A stretch of 64,000 bases of DNA, taken from Hexactinellida sp. DTS-2022. Lineage: Eukaryota; Porifera; Hexactinellida. Below the pieces are notes generated by a model. It saw nothing but the letters and a program-made list of their open reading frames with translations, had not been told where the DNA came from and did not search any database. The position numbers were made by a program, and so were the translations under genes. The stretch spans positions 3,100,001-3,164,000 of the forward strand of contig JAPNXP010000011.1 in the NCBI GenBank assembly GCA_028753945.1, given 5' to 3'. Positions 21,878 to 33,604 of the stretch are shown here, piece after piece. Position 1 is the first letter of the stretch. The number at the start of each line of letters is the position of its first letter.

Positions 21878-22129
21878 CATATAGCTATCCTTATTTAATT
21901 GTTTTCCTACATTTAGAACTTGATTGTTTGTAGTATTTGTAAAGTATTTAAATACTTTCGGAAAGTATTTGTAAGTATTTAAATACTTTTGTAATTATTT
22001 CCAAAGTAATTGTATTGTATTTAAATACATTTTGATAAAGTATTTGTATTGTATTTAAATACATTTGAATGTATTTGACCCCAAGCCTGCAGATGTTTGT
22101 CACGGAATCTTAGATTTTGACCCTACTAT

Positions 22130-23469
22130 GTAGTATAGTCCTCATCAAACTTCTTGTATTGTAAAGTCATAAGTTAATGATAAATAAAATGGATATTACT
22201 AATAATAGTGTAGTTTACAAATGCTACTTTCCATTAGTGAATCCTGCAGAGAAGGGATATTACTTTGCTAATAGTACCTCAGTTGACTAATTCATTGTAT
22301 TATCTAAATGATTATTAAACTTGTATCTCTATAGATATATTTTTCCAGCCGTAACTCTTGATAGATAATGGCAGATATTTCTGTAACATAATTTGAATAT
22401 ACGTAACGTACGTAACGAGTAACTTTACTTCAAGATTACTAATTAAATAATTAGGAATAGGTCCCGAATTATTTTTTCTTGGCTATTAATCAATGAATTA
22501 GTCAACTTATAATAGTCCAGTTAATTAACTTATCATTATAATTTTGCTAAATAGAGGAATGTTGCAAGTACTAATTGCATAGTTTACGAGAAGTACTAAC
22601 ATCAAACTCCCTGCTTCCAACAATTTGAATAACGAAGACTTGGAAATTAATATCAAAGTGATAAATATTATAATAAAATTTCTAAGAAAGTATTCGCAAG
22701 ATTCTTCTTAAAATTAAATTCTCAATGTGTTTAGAAACCGTAAAGAGTTTCAAGTTTACGAATTATATTTGAATTATATGTAAGATTTATGGCTAATTAA
22801 TGATTCTAAGAACCTTTCTTTAATTGATCTAAATCCTAGGATACTTTAAAGTTATATAATTCTATAAATACACGTATTCTAAAAAATTTCCCAGTCCTTA
22901 GAAAATTCCAAGGGTAACACTTAAAATTAATTTGATCAAAATTATAAGAATTTAGTGAGTAAGGCCCAGGAATTAAATTCCTGTTGTTCGAATACTATTG
23001 GTCGGTTAGTGTAAAACACACCAAACTGCTTTATTAACGACCGTACTGATATATTTACAGATCGCACTGTTATAATCATTTTGTATATAACTTTAAAGTC
23101 AATAAATTGGTCGTTAAACTCCTTGTAACTGTTGTAAATCTTGTATTTCCCTACGAATTTTTCCTCACACTACAAATTTCTTTAAATGGTAAATCTAATT
23201 CTATTGTTTCAACAAGTAAGTATAGAGGAATTTGTTGACCTAATTAAATTCACTGTTGATATTATTGCCGGGGTACCTGCCCTTGTTATAATTTGTAGTT
23301 AATAATTTTGTCATAATAGTTCCAAAATGATATTTTTCATTAATTTATTAACATTCAGAAGACTAAATATCTTTTTGCTTCGAAAAGTTTCATGATAATG
23401 TTGATTTAGTAGTGATTCTAATACGTCAAATATATTGTAGTAGTATCATAGTATATAATTTAGCAATAC
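22130..23469. other. AT-rich intergenic DNA with one repeat fragment
   Basis: No gene was found. About 23185-23270 is a diverged piece of the 1.5 kb unit from the start of the window (AAATCTAATTCTATTGTTTC and GGAATTTGTTGACC). Confidence 0.5.
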
Positions 23470-23476
23470 CTTCAAC

Positions 23477-26400
23477 CGTGAACTACGTAATATAAGGACT
23501 GGAATCAACAATTAAAAAATGGACCATGGATGAAACAGAAGTGCATTGGATATTTTTGTATAATACATTCAGTTAGGAACTTTACAGGTGAAATATACTA
23601 TATTTAGCTGAATTTAACTAAACTAGAAATATGCATCATGATCATATCATTGAGGTCCATTCATTGTAAATATAACGTATTAATACGTATGTGAGAAACC
23701 GTACAGAATGCAGAATATGTGAAAAACACAATACAGATTATGTGAAAACACAATTGCACAATACAGAATACTATGTGAAACACTACAGAAACATTAAGGT
23801 TTAAATTTCTTTATTTTCCGGATATCTTTCTTTGCAGATGTTATTTCAGAGTTTATATTGCGAACCTTATTGGCTAATATACAATTAGTGCATGTAGTTA
23901 GTATCTTCCTTATGATATTCCATCCAGAATTACTACAACCATCACAGTTATTCCTCCAATGCTCGCTATACCCATCAACCAATACGTATTCAGCTAAATG
24001 AATTAACACTTTTCTTGAAGGTGAGGAGTAGAATTGTTTCTTCAAAGATTCGTTTTCATCAAGTTTGGTAAATATTTCCACAATACAATAATTGACTCAA
24101 TTACAATATCTGAAGGCCATTTCAGAGAACCACGATCGATATATCTTACAAGGTCATATTTTGTAGTTTCTGAAATTTCAATATCTTTGTTCTCAGTTAG
24201 TTTTTGAACACAATGATGGCAGTTTGTGGTTTTAAGGTAGGAATATACAGCGTAACCACCAATAAACACAATAGATTGAAGAATTTGAATGTCGAGGTTA
24301 ATAGAGTCTAGATCATGAATAACATCAATATATTGATCATAGGATATGTGAATGGGTTCATCTGCTGTTGGGGAAAATGTGTTGATAAATTGCTTAAGGG
24401 TAAGTTCACTTTTGCATTGTTGTAATGAAAATAACTTAAGAATATTCGACAGGTTTAAGCGCCGTTGACTCTCTAAAATTTGAGAATATGTGATGTGATA
24501 TTGAGCACCACTCATCATCCGATATAGTCCAAATTGATGCTCAATAGGATCATTCTGGAGTCTAGAGCTAAGAACATACTCAAATCCACAATTCTGAATG
24601 AGATGAGCAATGATTGATGGGAAAGTAATACAAGAATGGCGAAAACTAATGAAAGTTTGTGCACTAAGTTTCCCACCCTTCCCAATAGTAGAACTCCACC
24701 GCTTAAGCCAATTCGAAACTAAATCAAGAAAAACAAAACGCCAATCTTTGTCAGTAAGAGGTCTAGAATACTCGTCATTCAAGCGCACATGCTTAAAAGG
24801 TGTATTTATGTTGAAGATCTTCCAAATTTTACTTAATACATCAACAAAGTTTGAAGTGTCATTTATAGAATCCGGATGTAAATCATTTTGAATTTTAAGA
24901 GCTGCACAAGTTGACTCGTTGAATACACGAAGTGCTAAATTAACGTTCTGACGTTCTAAACTAGTGGGCCAACATACCTTAGAACTTAGCCGGTGAGCTT
25001 GCTTCATAGTAGAATGTTGTTCACTCTTGTACAATTTTCGTATATCATTAAACTTTGCCTCATTCAGTTTAGTAGTAGAATTAGTGATTGAAGGAAAGAG
25101 TTGCATATCTGGATATGAAAACGTAAGATCATAATCCTTCAAGTTTAACCAATTGTTTCTTATCGATTTGATAATGTGAACAAAATCAAACAAGATATAA
25201 AGCTTTCTCTCTGGACAAGTTGGATGTTGAACAGCAGGAAGTAATGTCTTTTGATCAGAAGAAAACAATTTAAATAAACGTACATTCAGGGGATAATTAT
25301 CTGTAACGAGAACTTCAACAAATAAATCACACTTTTCTATATCGTTGATTACAGAACTGACCATTGGGTATAATTCCTCAGCAGTAGAAAAGTTTGATGG
25401 GAGCAACCGTACAACTTGTGACCATTTTTTGGATAGACTAGAAATCATTATGGCAAAAACTTTTTTAGTTGGAGAAGTTGGATCAGTATCACCAATAACC
25501 TTTCCACCTAAAAAATTAAATTTGCTTAAAAGTGCATAAGTATGTACTGCAAGTGAAACAACAGTATTTACCTTGATAAGAAATTGCTGGTGAAACGTGG
25601 ATTTCGTCCATATTGAGAATAACATGTCGGTCCCTCTCACAAAAATCAGCAGTTAACTTTTTAAGCAGATGTAAATATTCGGTATCCAATCCTATACAGG
25701 AGGATAGAACTCGAATTGACTTTGTTGTTGGAAGAATAAGACAATCCAACGATTGAAAAAAACGATAGCAAGCGGGTGATATCAAATGTGCTTTTAAGGC
25801 AATGGCCTAGAAGGAAATAAGAGGTAAACAATAAAGCACTACATGAGGTTAGAAAATTATAATCTCACCTGGGTAACTACGTTATATCTCCGTCTTTTTT
25901 CTGAAACTAGCGAGTTTTCAAGTTGGCATATAACGAACTGGAGGAAGGGTAATAAAGGTGTCCTGTGTTGCAATTGCAGCTCACAGTGCTCAGTTAGTTC
26001 TGTATCTTCTAAAATTGATATAGAGGACTGTAATTTAATGGCTGCTTCTTTGATATTAACCAGAACAAGGCTTGAATCAAATATCTCAGGGTTTGGCTCG
26101 AAATTTGAAATATCATCAATTAGGGATTCGATCTGTCGTAGGTCTGATATTCGCTTAAGATGCAAGGGCACTTGGTGTTGGCAACTAACGGCTGAAACCA
26201 TTAAATCTGAATTGATTGTTAACGTAGATTCGATGTTAACGGATTGGTCAAGGAGTTTCAGCTGTAAGATTTGCAAGGTGTTACTAGATGAGTACCACAC
26301 TATCCAATCTGGGCTTAGACTTAAATCAGGCAACTTAGTTTGAAGTTCCTCAAAAGAATCCAGAGCGAATCGTAATTTATCTTGTTGGTCTTGAACAATG

Positions 26401-27228
26401 CTATCATGAAGACCTTGAGCAAAATATTCTTCTTCCTTAGATTCTCGACTAAAACGCTTTGATGTCTGAGCAGTTGAAGTAAAATGAGATGAAAAACCAT
26501 ATGGAAAATAACTGGTACAGCATTAGGACTGTACGTTGGTCTAATGCGTGGTGTTTCAGTGTAGGTACCATCAGCTTGGAGAACCCTGTCAACTCTTATA
26601 ATGTCTTCCTCTCTAAAGTGGTTTATACAAATAAATGTGTTGTTCTCTGATAGGTCACCAGCTATATCTCTATGGAGAGCTCGAATCCATTGATTCTTCA
26701 ATTCAGGTGGGCCTTTCGGCAATCTGAAAACAGTAGCACTGGGGTGACCTCTGTAATTCGTCTTGCAGCCAAATACAGAACACATGTTAGGCATTACGTA
26801 TAAGGTTTAGACTAACAAATATCAGTGAAAGATATAAAAAGTATTAAAAAAGTCTAAACAAATTAAATAAGGACGAAGATTCGAGTAAGCTTGAACAACA
26901 TATTAATCGGTAATGGCTATTAAATGATAATTGCTAAGAAAATCTCCCGAGAAATCTCAAATTCATACTGTATCGATAATTTGAAAATTAATAAAATATA
27001 TAGTAAAATATAATTTTAAAGTTTATGGGTCATTAATAATATCTTACATTATTACATTTAAAATGCATTCCTAACCAATTTTAAAAGTTAAATTCAGCTA
27101 AATATAGTATATTTCACCTGTAAAGTTCCTAACTGAATGTATTATACAAAAATATCCAATGCACTTCTGTTTCATCCATGGTCCATTTTTTAATTGTTGA
27201 TTCCAGTCCTTATATCACGTAGTTCACG
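23477..27228 (-). mobile_element. P-superfamily transposon 2, 3.75 kb, 7-bp TSD CTTCAAC
   Basis: The TIRs start CGTGAACTACGT and are about 140 bp long, nearly identical. The flush flanks are CTTCAAC at 23470-23476 and 27229-27235. TGGACCATGGATG lies about 43 bp inside each end, as in P transposon 1. It encodes an intron-containing THAP transposase with two frameshifts. Confidence 0.9.
23794..26794 (-). pseudogene. THAP/P-element transposase with short introns, two frameshifts
   Basis: Exon 1 starts at 26794 with MPNMCSVFGCKTNY and CINHF, a THAP domain. A 1-nt shift near 26510 is needed to continue into the coil-like spacer (down to 25869). Intron 25868-25807 (62 nt, GTGAGA...TAG) and intron 25571-25508 (64 nt, GTAAAT...TAG) are clean. 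Catalytic landmarks: VILNMDEIHVSPAISYQG (first Asp), LVTDNYPLNVRLF (second Asp), ILFDFVHIIKSIRNNW, and LQNDPIEHQFGLYRMMSG (catalytic Glu). A second 1-nt shift near 24078 precedes the last 95 codons. Without the two shifts it would be a full-length P transposase; sequencing error is possible but two is suggestive of decay. Confidence 0.88.
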
Positions 27229-27319
27229 CTTCAACCTATTTCTATTTCCGTAAGGCACAGTGAACTGCTGAATTAACTCATAAATCAATTCACTACTTTC
27301 TGAATACAGGTTATCTTTA

Positions 27320-27890
27320 TCTAAGTGTCTGGTCGGCACTTTTAGTACCAGGCCTGTATCGGTTGAGCAGCCATTGTGCTTGCAGTATGATTCCAGTAAG
27401 ATGTCGACTTATAAATTAATTAAATGAGTGCCGCATCATTTAATTATACCGATGAAATTTTATGGCTGATGCCTTTAGATCAGGTGTGTGCAACCTATTT
27501 TAACCCTGGGCCGCATTGTGCTTCTCAGATCTGTTCACGGGCCGCGATTCTAATAGTTTTCGAATCTTCAGATTTAGATTATAAGAAAACTTTGTTTAAG
27601 TTTTGAATAATTTTAATGATTAAGTGTTTTGACTAAGAGAAATAATGTCACAAAATTCTAATAATTGTCACAAGGTCACATATGTGTTCCTTAGTGTGAG
27701 ATCTGTGATTGTTCAGGATTGCTTCGCGGGTCGCAACACAGCGTTACGGGCCGCATATGGCCCGCGTGCCGCAGGTTGAACACCCCTGCTTTAGATCCTT
27801 TTAAATATTCTGCATCATTGAATTTCCTGTACAAATTTACCTCTATTTTGAATTATGTATAGCACTTGATTCCTCTTCGACTATGTATTG
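27320..27890. mobile_element. Decayed MITE related to 4885-5204, with a younger MITE inside
   Basis: GTCTGGTCGGCACTTTTAG and GCCGCATCATT resemble internal parts of the element at 4885-5204. The ends are too degraded to define. A fresh hAT MITE occupies 27481-27788. Confidence 0.5.
27481..27788. mobile_element. hAT-like MITE, 308 bp, TSD CTTTAGAT
   Basis: The ends are CAGGTGTGTGCAACCT and, reverse complemented, CAGGGGTGTTCAACCTG, flanked by perfect CTTTAGAT at 27473-27480 and 27789-27796. The GGGCCGC and GGCCCGCG words are typical of hAT MITEs found in many animals. Confidence 0.9.
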
Positions 27891-28724
27891 CAGGCAGGGT
27901 TTTTTTAAGGCCTTTGGCACAGGCAATTTGCCGGTGCCGATTTCTGCTCTGCAGGTGCGGATATTTGGATGAAATATTGTTTTATACTGTAGGAAATTAT
28001 TTTATTTAGTTTATTTGCTTTGACAAGTATTATACTCGAATATTATATATTATTATAAATGAAAATTTAACTGTTCATTTGACTGATAAGATTAATTAGG
28101 ACTATATTTTACTATGGCTTGTAATCTTATACGTACTGTTTCACCACCCGCGTCCGTCTCTAGTCATAGCAAACAATTAAGGATTTATGACTTTATTGCA
28201 GACACTTCATATGCTCCAACATCCGCCCTAGGTCAAAATTCAATACTTACAGTTGAAAATGATTTGCCAATAGATGTTATCAATGAAGTGGCGGCACTTA
28301 ATACTTCTGAACAGGGCGACCCTATGAGTGTATTCCCCGGCAATTTTCCAAAAGTCTTGATGTTTGGATTTCATATTTTGGCCACAACGCAGAATTTCAA
28401 ATGAACATCTTCACCTTCAGCTCAGACGGCGGCGTATATTGTTTGTTGTGTCGCGATCATGACACGAGAGGTATTGCGGACTACATATGCGAAGGAGTGA
28501 CGTCAGAACTTAAACAAAGCCTAGCTTGGGCAACGAAGGTAGACGAAACGACTGACATCACCAGATTCACCACACTACAACAGTATATTACATTCGTTCG
28601 GTATATAAAACAGGGAAAAGTAATCATCAAATTCCTGGACATCCGTCCTATCGACATGTCTGGAGCAACAGCTGCAAACCTCTTCAAATATTGGAAAACG
28701 GTGATAAACGATTATGGTCTGGAT

Positions 28725-29847
28725 CAGGGTTTTACACGGCTTAATTTTTTTACTCGCCATAAGCCTTGTTTTTTTATTATTTTTATGAAAAAATAGTATG
28801 GCAAGTAAGATAAATTAAAAATGCGAAATTTAAAAATTAAGGCGAGTAAAATTATTCAGGAGTGCAACAAAAAAAATTAAGGCGAGTAAATTATTCAGGA
28901 GTGCAACAAAAAATTAAGGCTAGTAAATAATTTTATTAGATGGAAAAAAATTAAGGCGTGTAAAAATTGAGGCGAGTAAAATTAAGGCGAGTAAAAATTA
29001 AGGCGAGTAAAATTAAGGCGAGTAAAAAATTAAGGCGAGTAAAATTAAGGCGTGTAAAAATTAAGGCGAGTAAATTAAGGCGAGTAAAAATTAAGGCGAG
29101 TAAAATTAAGACGTGTAAAAAATTAAGGCGAGTAAATAATTTTATTAGATGGAAAAAAATTAAGGCGTGTAAAAATTGAGGCGAGTAAAAATTAAGGCGA
29201 GTAAAATTAAGGCGTGTAAAAAATTAAGGCGAGTAAAATTAAGGCGAGTAAAAAATTAAGGCGAGTAAATATTTGGTTCTACTATAGTATATAACGAAAA
29301 AGATAACAATGGAGTAATTATATACACGTATAGTAAACAGTAATTGTGCAAAGTATCATAAAACAAATTGTGGTTAATCAACATATATAACTGAATTAAA
29401 GGTTATTATAAGGCGAGTAAACCAATTGGGGGTAGGACCAAAAAAAAAACTAAGGCGAGTAAACCAATTATGGGTAGGATCGGAAAAATAAATAAGGCGA
29501 GTAAACCAATTGGGGGTAGGATCGGAAAAATAAATAAGGCGAGTAAACCAATTGGGGGTAGAACCAGAAAAAAACTAAGGCGAGTAAACCAATTAGGGTA
29601 GGATCGGAAAAATAAATAAGGCGAGTAAACCAATTGGGGTAGGACCAGAAAAAAACTAAGGCGAGTAAACCGATTGGGGGTAGAACCAGAAAAAAACTAA
29701 GGCGAGTAAACCAATTGGGGGAAGAACCAGAAAAAAACTAAGGCGAGTAAACCAATTGGGGGTAGGACCAAAAAAAACTAAGGCGAGTAGATATGGATGA
29801 CCAAAATTAAGGCGCCTTAATTTTTACACTCATATTTTAGAACCCTG
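28725..29847. mobile_element. hAT MITE inflated by an internal minisatellite, TSD GTCTGGAT
   Basis: The ends are CAGGGTTTTACACGGC and, reverse complemented, CAGGGTTCTAAAATATG, flanked by perfect GTCTGGAT at 28717-28724 and 29848-29855. Nearly the whole interior is a tandem array built on AATTAAGGCGAGTAAA. It splits the hAT transposase between the first and second catalytic Asp. Confidence 0.92.
28830..29810. repeat. AAGGCGAGTAAA minisatellite, two sub-arrays
   Basis: 28830-29275 has units of about 16 bp (AATTAAGGCGAGTAAA, with GTGTAAA variants). 29405-29790 has units of about 52 bp (AAGGCGAGTAAACCAATTGG plus GGGTAGGACC and an A-run). A non-repetitive spacer of about 130 bp lies between. Reading frames in it are repeat artefacts, including an apparent proline- and leucine-rich one on the minus strand. 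Confidence 0.9.
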
Positions 29848-31029
29848 GTCTGGATATCTCAAAACACACAGGTATTGGCTGCGATGGAGCAGCTGCAATG
29901 ATTTGTTGCAAAAATTCACTAGTACAGAAAATAAAAGAAGTTGCGATGGCTACTATACCTATCCACTGCCATGCTCACCGACTTGCTCTTCCCTGTACTG
30001 ATACGATCAGCTCTCTTAAAATGATCAGTAATTTTGAAGTTGCTCTTCTCCAGCTGTGGAAATTTTTCGCTGTTTCCCCACTGAAAACTGCAAAGCTGGC
30101 TGAAGTACAGAAGATTGTCGGAACTCAAGGACTGAAATTGCTAAAGCATGCAAAACACGTTGGTGGTCTCATGATGCTGCCATTACAGCTGCGATGTCTG
30201 AGATATCAGCTTGTTGGATTGTTTTCGACTATTTCGCATTAGAAAAGAATGATGCCACCGCTTACGGCATCTTGCGTATTACACGCGATAAGAGATTTAT
30301 AATATGTTTGCATTTGTTGGAACCGGCTGTGAAGAAGCTAAAAAAGCTTTGCTTAATATTTCAAAGTGGCGACTTGAATTGTTCACAGATTACCTTTGAA
30401 TTGTATGAGTGCGTTGAAGGAATAAAAGAATTACAATATGGAGCCGAAGTTTGCAAGTCACTGCGCTCCTCATGGTATAAATATCAAAGTGATCTTGGAG
30501 AATTTACTGATTCTGATGCACAAATGGCAAAACAATTGCCTTCGAATACTGCTTGAAACTGATTGACAATTTACACGACCGCTTCCCTCAACCTGAACTG
30601 ATAACTGCTTTCAAAATATTTGATCCTAATCAAGTGCCATCCAATTCAATTATTCGCAAAAAGTACGGTGAAGAATATATAAGAAAACTATACACATTTT
30701 TTGGCCATTTACTTCCTAACGATGAAGATGTTGTAGTCACTGACTATCATTCCTTTAAGGAGCGACTTATACGAGATGAATTCGACAGCTGCGAAACAAC
30801 TAGTCATGCATTTTGTCTGCTGTGTCGTGATCCAATCTACACACTTAAATGGCCAGATTTAGTTCAGCTGGCAACCATCGCACTCGCTATCCCAATGTCG
30901 ACTGCCTGGCCGGCAAAGGGGCTTCTCAATGTTACAGAGAATAAAGACGAAGACGCGTAACAAGATGCTGAACACAACACTCAACCCTCTTCTAACTGTT
31001 TCGCTGAATGGTTTTTCGATACTGTCTTA

Positions 31030-31755
31030 CAGGGTTGGGGTCAAATACAAATGTATTTTGTATTTGATGTATTTTAAATACATTTCCCATGTATTTGAGA
31101 TGTATTTAAAAACTTTTTATATTTTTGTGAAAGTATTTGTATTGTAGTTAAATACTTTTGAAATGTATTTGTATTTTGTTCAAATACATTCAAATACTTT
31201 ATATTCAACAACACTAGGCAGTCGGCATAGTATTAGGGAATAATATTGAACTTGTATTAGTTACTAGTAGTGGTCTATTCTACTGTGTAGGTCAGGGGTG
31301 CCCAACATACCGCCCGCGTAAAATTTATTTCGGTTAATATTTTGATCATTTTATGTAGGCTGTCATGATTTTAGATGTGTTTCTTAACCATTTCTGTTCC
31401 ATTTTCGTTTGGATACCCCAACCGATCTCTCCCTAAATATATCTGAAATTTATCAATTGGCCTTTTTGGACCACCTAAATAATTGAGGAATACAATGTGG
31501 CACGAAATTAAAATCGATTTGGGCACGCCTGGTGTAGGTCAACTACATATAGCTAGCCTTATTTAATTGTTTTCCTACATTTAGAACTTGATTGTTTGTA
31601 GTATTTGTAAAGTATTTAAATACTTTCGAAAAGTATTTGTAAGTATTTAATACTTTTGTAATTATTTCCAACGTAATTGTATTGTATTTAAATACATTTT
31701 GAAAAGTATTTGTAATGTATTTAAATACATTTGAATGTATTTGACCCTAAGCATG
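31030..31755. mobile_element. hAT-like MITE (GGGGTCAAATAC family), TSD CTGTCTTA
   Basis: The ends are CAGGGTTGGGGTCAAATAC and, reverse complemented, CATGCTTAGGGTCAAATAC, flanked by perfect CTGTCTTA at 31022-31029 and 31756-31763. It interrupts the C-terminus of the hAT transposase and is the intact relative of the copy at 17656-22089. Confidence 0.92.
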
Positions 31756-32136
31756 CTGTCTTACGAGCAGGCCATGGCAATCGCAGACAAATGGTTAGGA
31801 GTAAAGATACGACGTGATGTGACCAGTCGACACTTAACGGAGTTAGCAGTAGAGAAACCCGCGGATTATAGCGACGAAGAAGATAAATACGGAGCTATTG
31901 ATGAGATCAATATTGAAAAATTAGAAATGGACCGTTTTGGTTATAATTTCCTGTTACATAAGTATTATAGTTTCTGTAGAAAATACATAGGTGCTCCGAT
32001 AATGATATCTATTTTCCTCGATGGGTACTTACAGTGTTTTTATTAATGTAAGTATGCTAGGTTAAACTTAACACTGCCACTCCGGCGTAGGTTGCTGCCA
32101 CTGGGAGCAAAAAAAATTAAAAACACTGGTTGCAGG

Positions 32137-32879
32137 TAACGTGTATCTTTCGACTGATACAAATATGGTCCATAAATTAGTGAATTAGGAGGAACTCTGA
32201 AAAGGTGAATTATCTATTCTTCAATTCAGATTTCAGATAACAGGGTGCTCATCACATTATATAATAAAACTACACCTGTCCTTGATGTTACTGAACATCT
32301 ATGGAATTCAAAAAGCGGTTGGAGACAACATTCCACAAAAGCGTATGCGAATTTTGATGCTATAAATTCTCATTTGCATTCTGTGAACGAAATTTTCCGC
32401 GCACATGGGTCAGTACTCGTTACATTATCGATAACCTTCCATAAATTAGGTTGAGACTTGTCTTGCATTTTTTATCAGTTTGTAAACATAACTTTATAGA
32501 CTGCTAATCAATGATTATTATTGTAGGTAGGGGTGATTAAGTTTGTCTCGTTATTGAGCTTTCTCTTTCCTTTGCAACCATCCTTAAATATTTCCTACTT
32601 AAGTTGCTGTACTTTCATCTAATTTTTGACCTCACATATTTATGTCTTTCTAGAGTAGAAACGCATTTTCACATAAATTGATTGTCTACATCCAAAGTGT
32701 ATTCCATTTTTATATGTATTAAGTACTTGTCAACATGTACTGACTCACTATTTATACAGACTTATTATTATGCTGAAGCGACACTGAATATAGATAATTT
32801 GTTTGAATACACACACATGTGTAATTATTCCTGTTGAATTACATAATTAATTGAGTAAATTATAATTTATATTTATAAA
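32137..32879. other. No confident feature
   Basis: A 70-codon open stretch at 32245-32454 has no recognisable motif and no good splice sites. The remainder is AT-rich. Confidence 0.4.
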
Positions 32880-33586
32880 TCTATACTATTAAAACTCTAT
32901 TGTTTATTTGTGTGTTTGCGTTTTGTCCAACTTGAATTATAGAGATAGCACAGTGGTACGAAATGGTCAAATCCTGGAAGTAGCTATTAAGTATAGGATA
33001 GCGCATTAAACTATATTATTTACCTATGGAAAATCGCATTCATAGAATCCATTGATATAATTAGATTTTTTCTTTGACTTCGGACGTGAAAGTTATGACC
33101 TAATTGTTACTTTCTTGAAAGTGTTATAATTCACCTAATACTCATAACTCACATTTAATGAGATAGAGACGTGAAAAATAATACATTATGTATATTAATA
33201 TTGTCTACATATCTCTCACCAAAAATCACGAATATGCTTATTAATTATCAAATTATTAAGTCATTATGACGATACAAAAATTGTGAAAATTCACTTAAAC
33301 GCATGTAATTCGCACCCTCAAACGAGATAACAATCTGGAAAGTTAATAGAACATATACATTAATAATGTGGACATGGACATACACCATGTTATCAATATT
33401 ATTCCTCATTACCGGATGACGACGCAATCATTAAAACTTCACATTGTTATATTTTACTATTAGAGGCCTTTTAACCTATAATTAATGTTGGAAGTACAGA
33501 CCACACACGAACCACAAAGCGGTTAGTGTGTGTATGTGTTCTGTCTCGAAGCGACTTATTTGGCTACGCGCGCTATTCAACATTAA
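32880..33586. mobile_element. Helitron-like non-autonomous element
   Basis: The 5-prime end TCTATACTATTAAAACTC is characteristic of animal Helitrons. The 3-prime part carries an ACCACAAAGCGGTTAGTGTG hairpin and GCGAAGC-like words, as at 9630-9800. There are no TIRs or TSD. The exact 3-prime end is uncertain. Confidence 0.55.
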
Positions 33587-33604
33587 AATCAAGTTTGTAA
33601 CCGT

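Larger units (their letters stand above)
17656..22089. mobile_element. hAT-like MITE (GGGGTCAAATAC family) split by a P element
   Basis: The ends are CAGGTTTGGGGTCAAATAC and, reverse complemented, CAGGCTTGGGGTCAAATAC, enclosing arrays of GTATTTAAATAC-like words. An uninterrupted relative lies at 31030-31755, which serves as an empty-site paralogue and locates the P insertion at CATATAG. The duplication around this copy is degraded (AGATTAAT against AGATGTTT). Confidence 0.85.
15677..22126. mobile_element. Outer foldback element hosting a nest of insertions
   Basis: The left end GTAGGGTCAAAATTTAAGAT at 15677 pairs with the reverse complement of 22090-22126. Further arm sequence pairs 15700-16080 with 17380-17655. 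Both ends abut TA. Removing the nested elements (16092-16237, 16514-17304 and 17656-22089 with its own P insertion) leaves roughly 1.1 kb. No transposase of its own was found. A small related fragment appears at 61230-61320. Confidence 0.75.
28114..32046 (+). pseudogene. hAT transposase (ZBED/KIAA1586-like), fragmented
   Basis: The pieces, in order, carry hAT landmarks. 28401-28724 has WATKVDETTDITRF with the first catalytic Asp and FVRYIKQGK. After the MITE, 29856 onward has IGCDGAAAM (second Asp) and HCHAHRLALPCTD. 30553-30960 has DRFPQPELITAFKIFDP and ALAIPMSTAWPAKG, the C-terminal dimerisation region. 31764-32046 has EQAMAIADKWLGVKIRR, the tail beyond the second MITE. The frame is continuous across both MITE empty sites, but other shifts (near 28400, 30240 and 30550) show decay. 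The N-terminal 28114-28404 frame may be the region before the catalytic core, with part deleted. Confidence 0.85.
27895..32128 (+). mobile_element. hAT transposon, 4.2 kb, with two inserted MITEs
   Basis: The left end is CAGGGTTTTTTTAAGG and the right end, reverse complemented, is CAGTGTTTTTAATTTT. The flanks are ATTGCAGG (27887-27894) and GTTGCAGG (32129-32136), 7 of 8 identical. Without the two MITEs the element would be about 2.4 kb. It encodes a hAT transposase pseudogene. Confidence 0.85.

Noticed and set aside
25843..26343. 166-codon open frame on the + strand
   Set aside because: Antisense shadow of the THAP transposase spacer exon at 25869-26333.
29406..29633. Proline- and leucine-rich open frame on the minus strand
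   Set aside because: Pure translation of minisatellite units.
28830..29790. CRISPR-like array of regularly spaced repeats
   Set aside because: There are no unique spacers; units are variants of one 16-bp or 52-bp minisatellite inside a MITE with its own TSD, in a eukaryotic genome.
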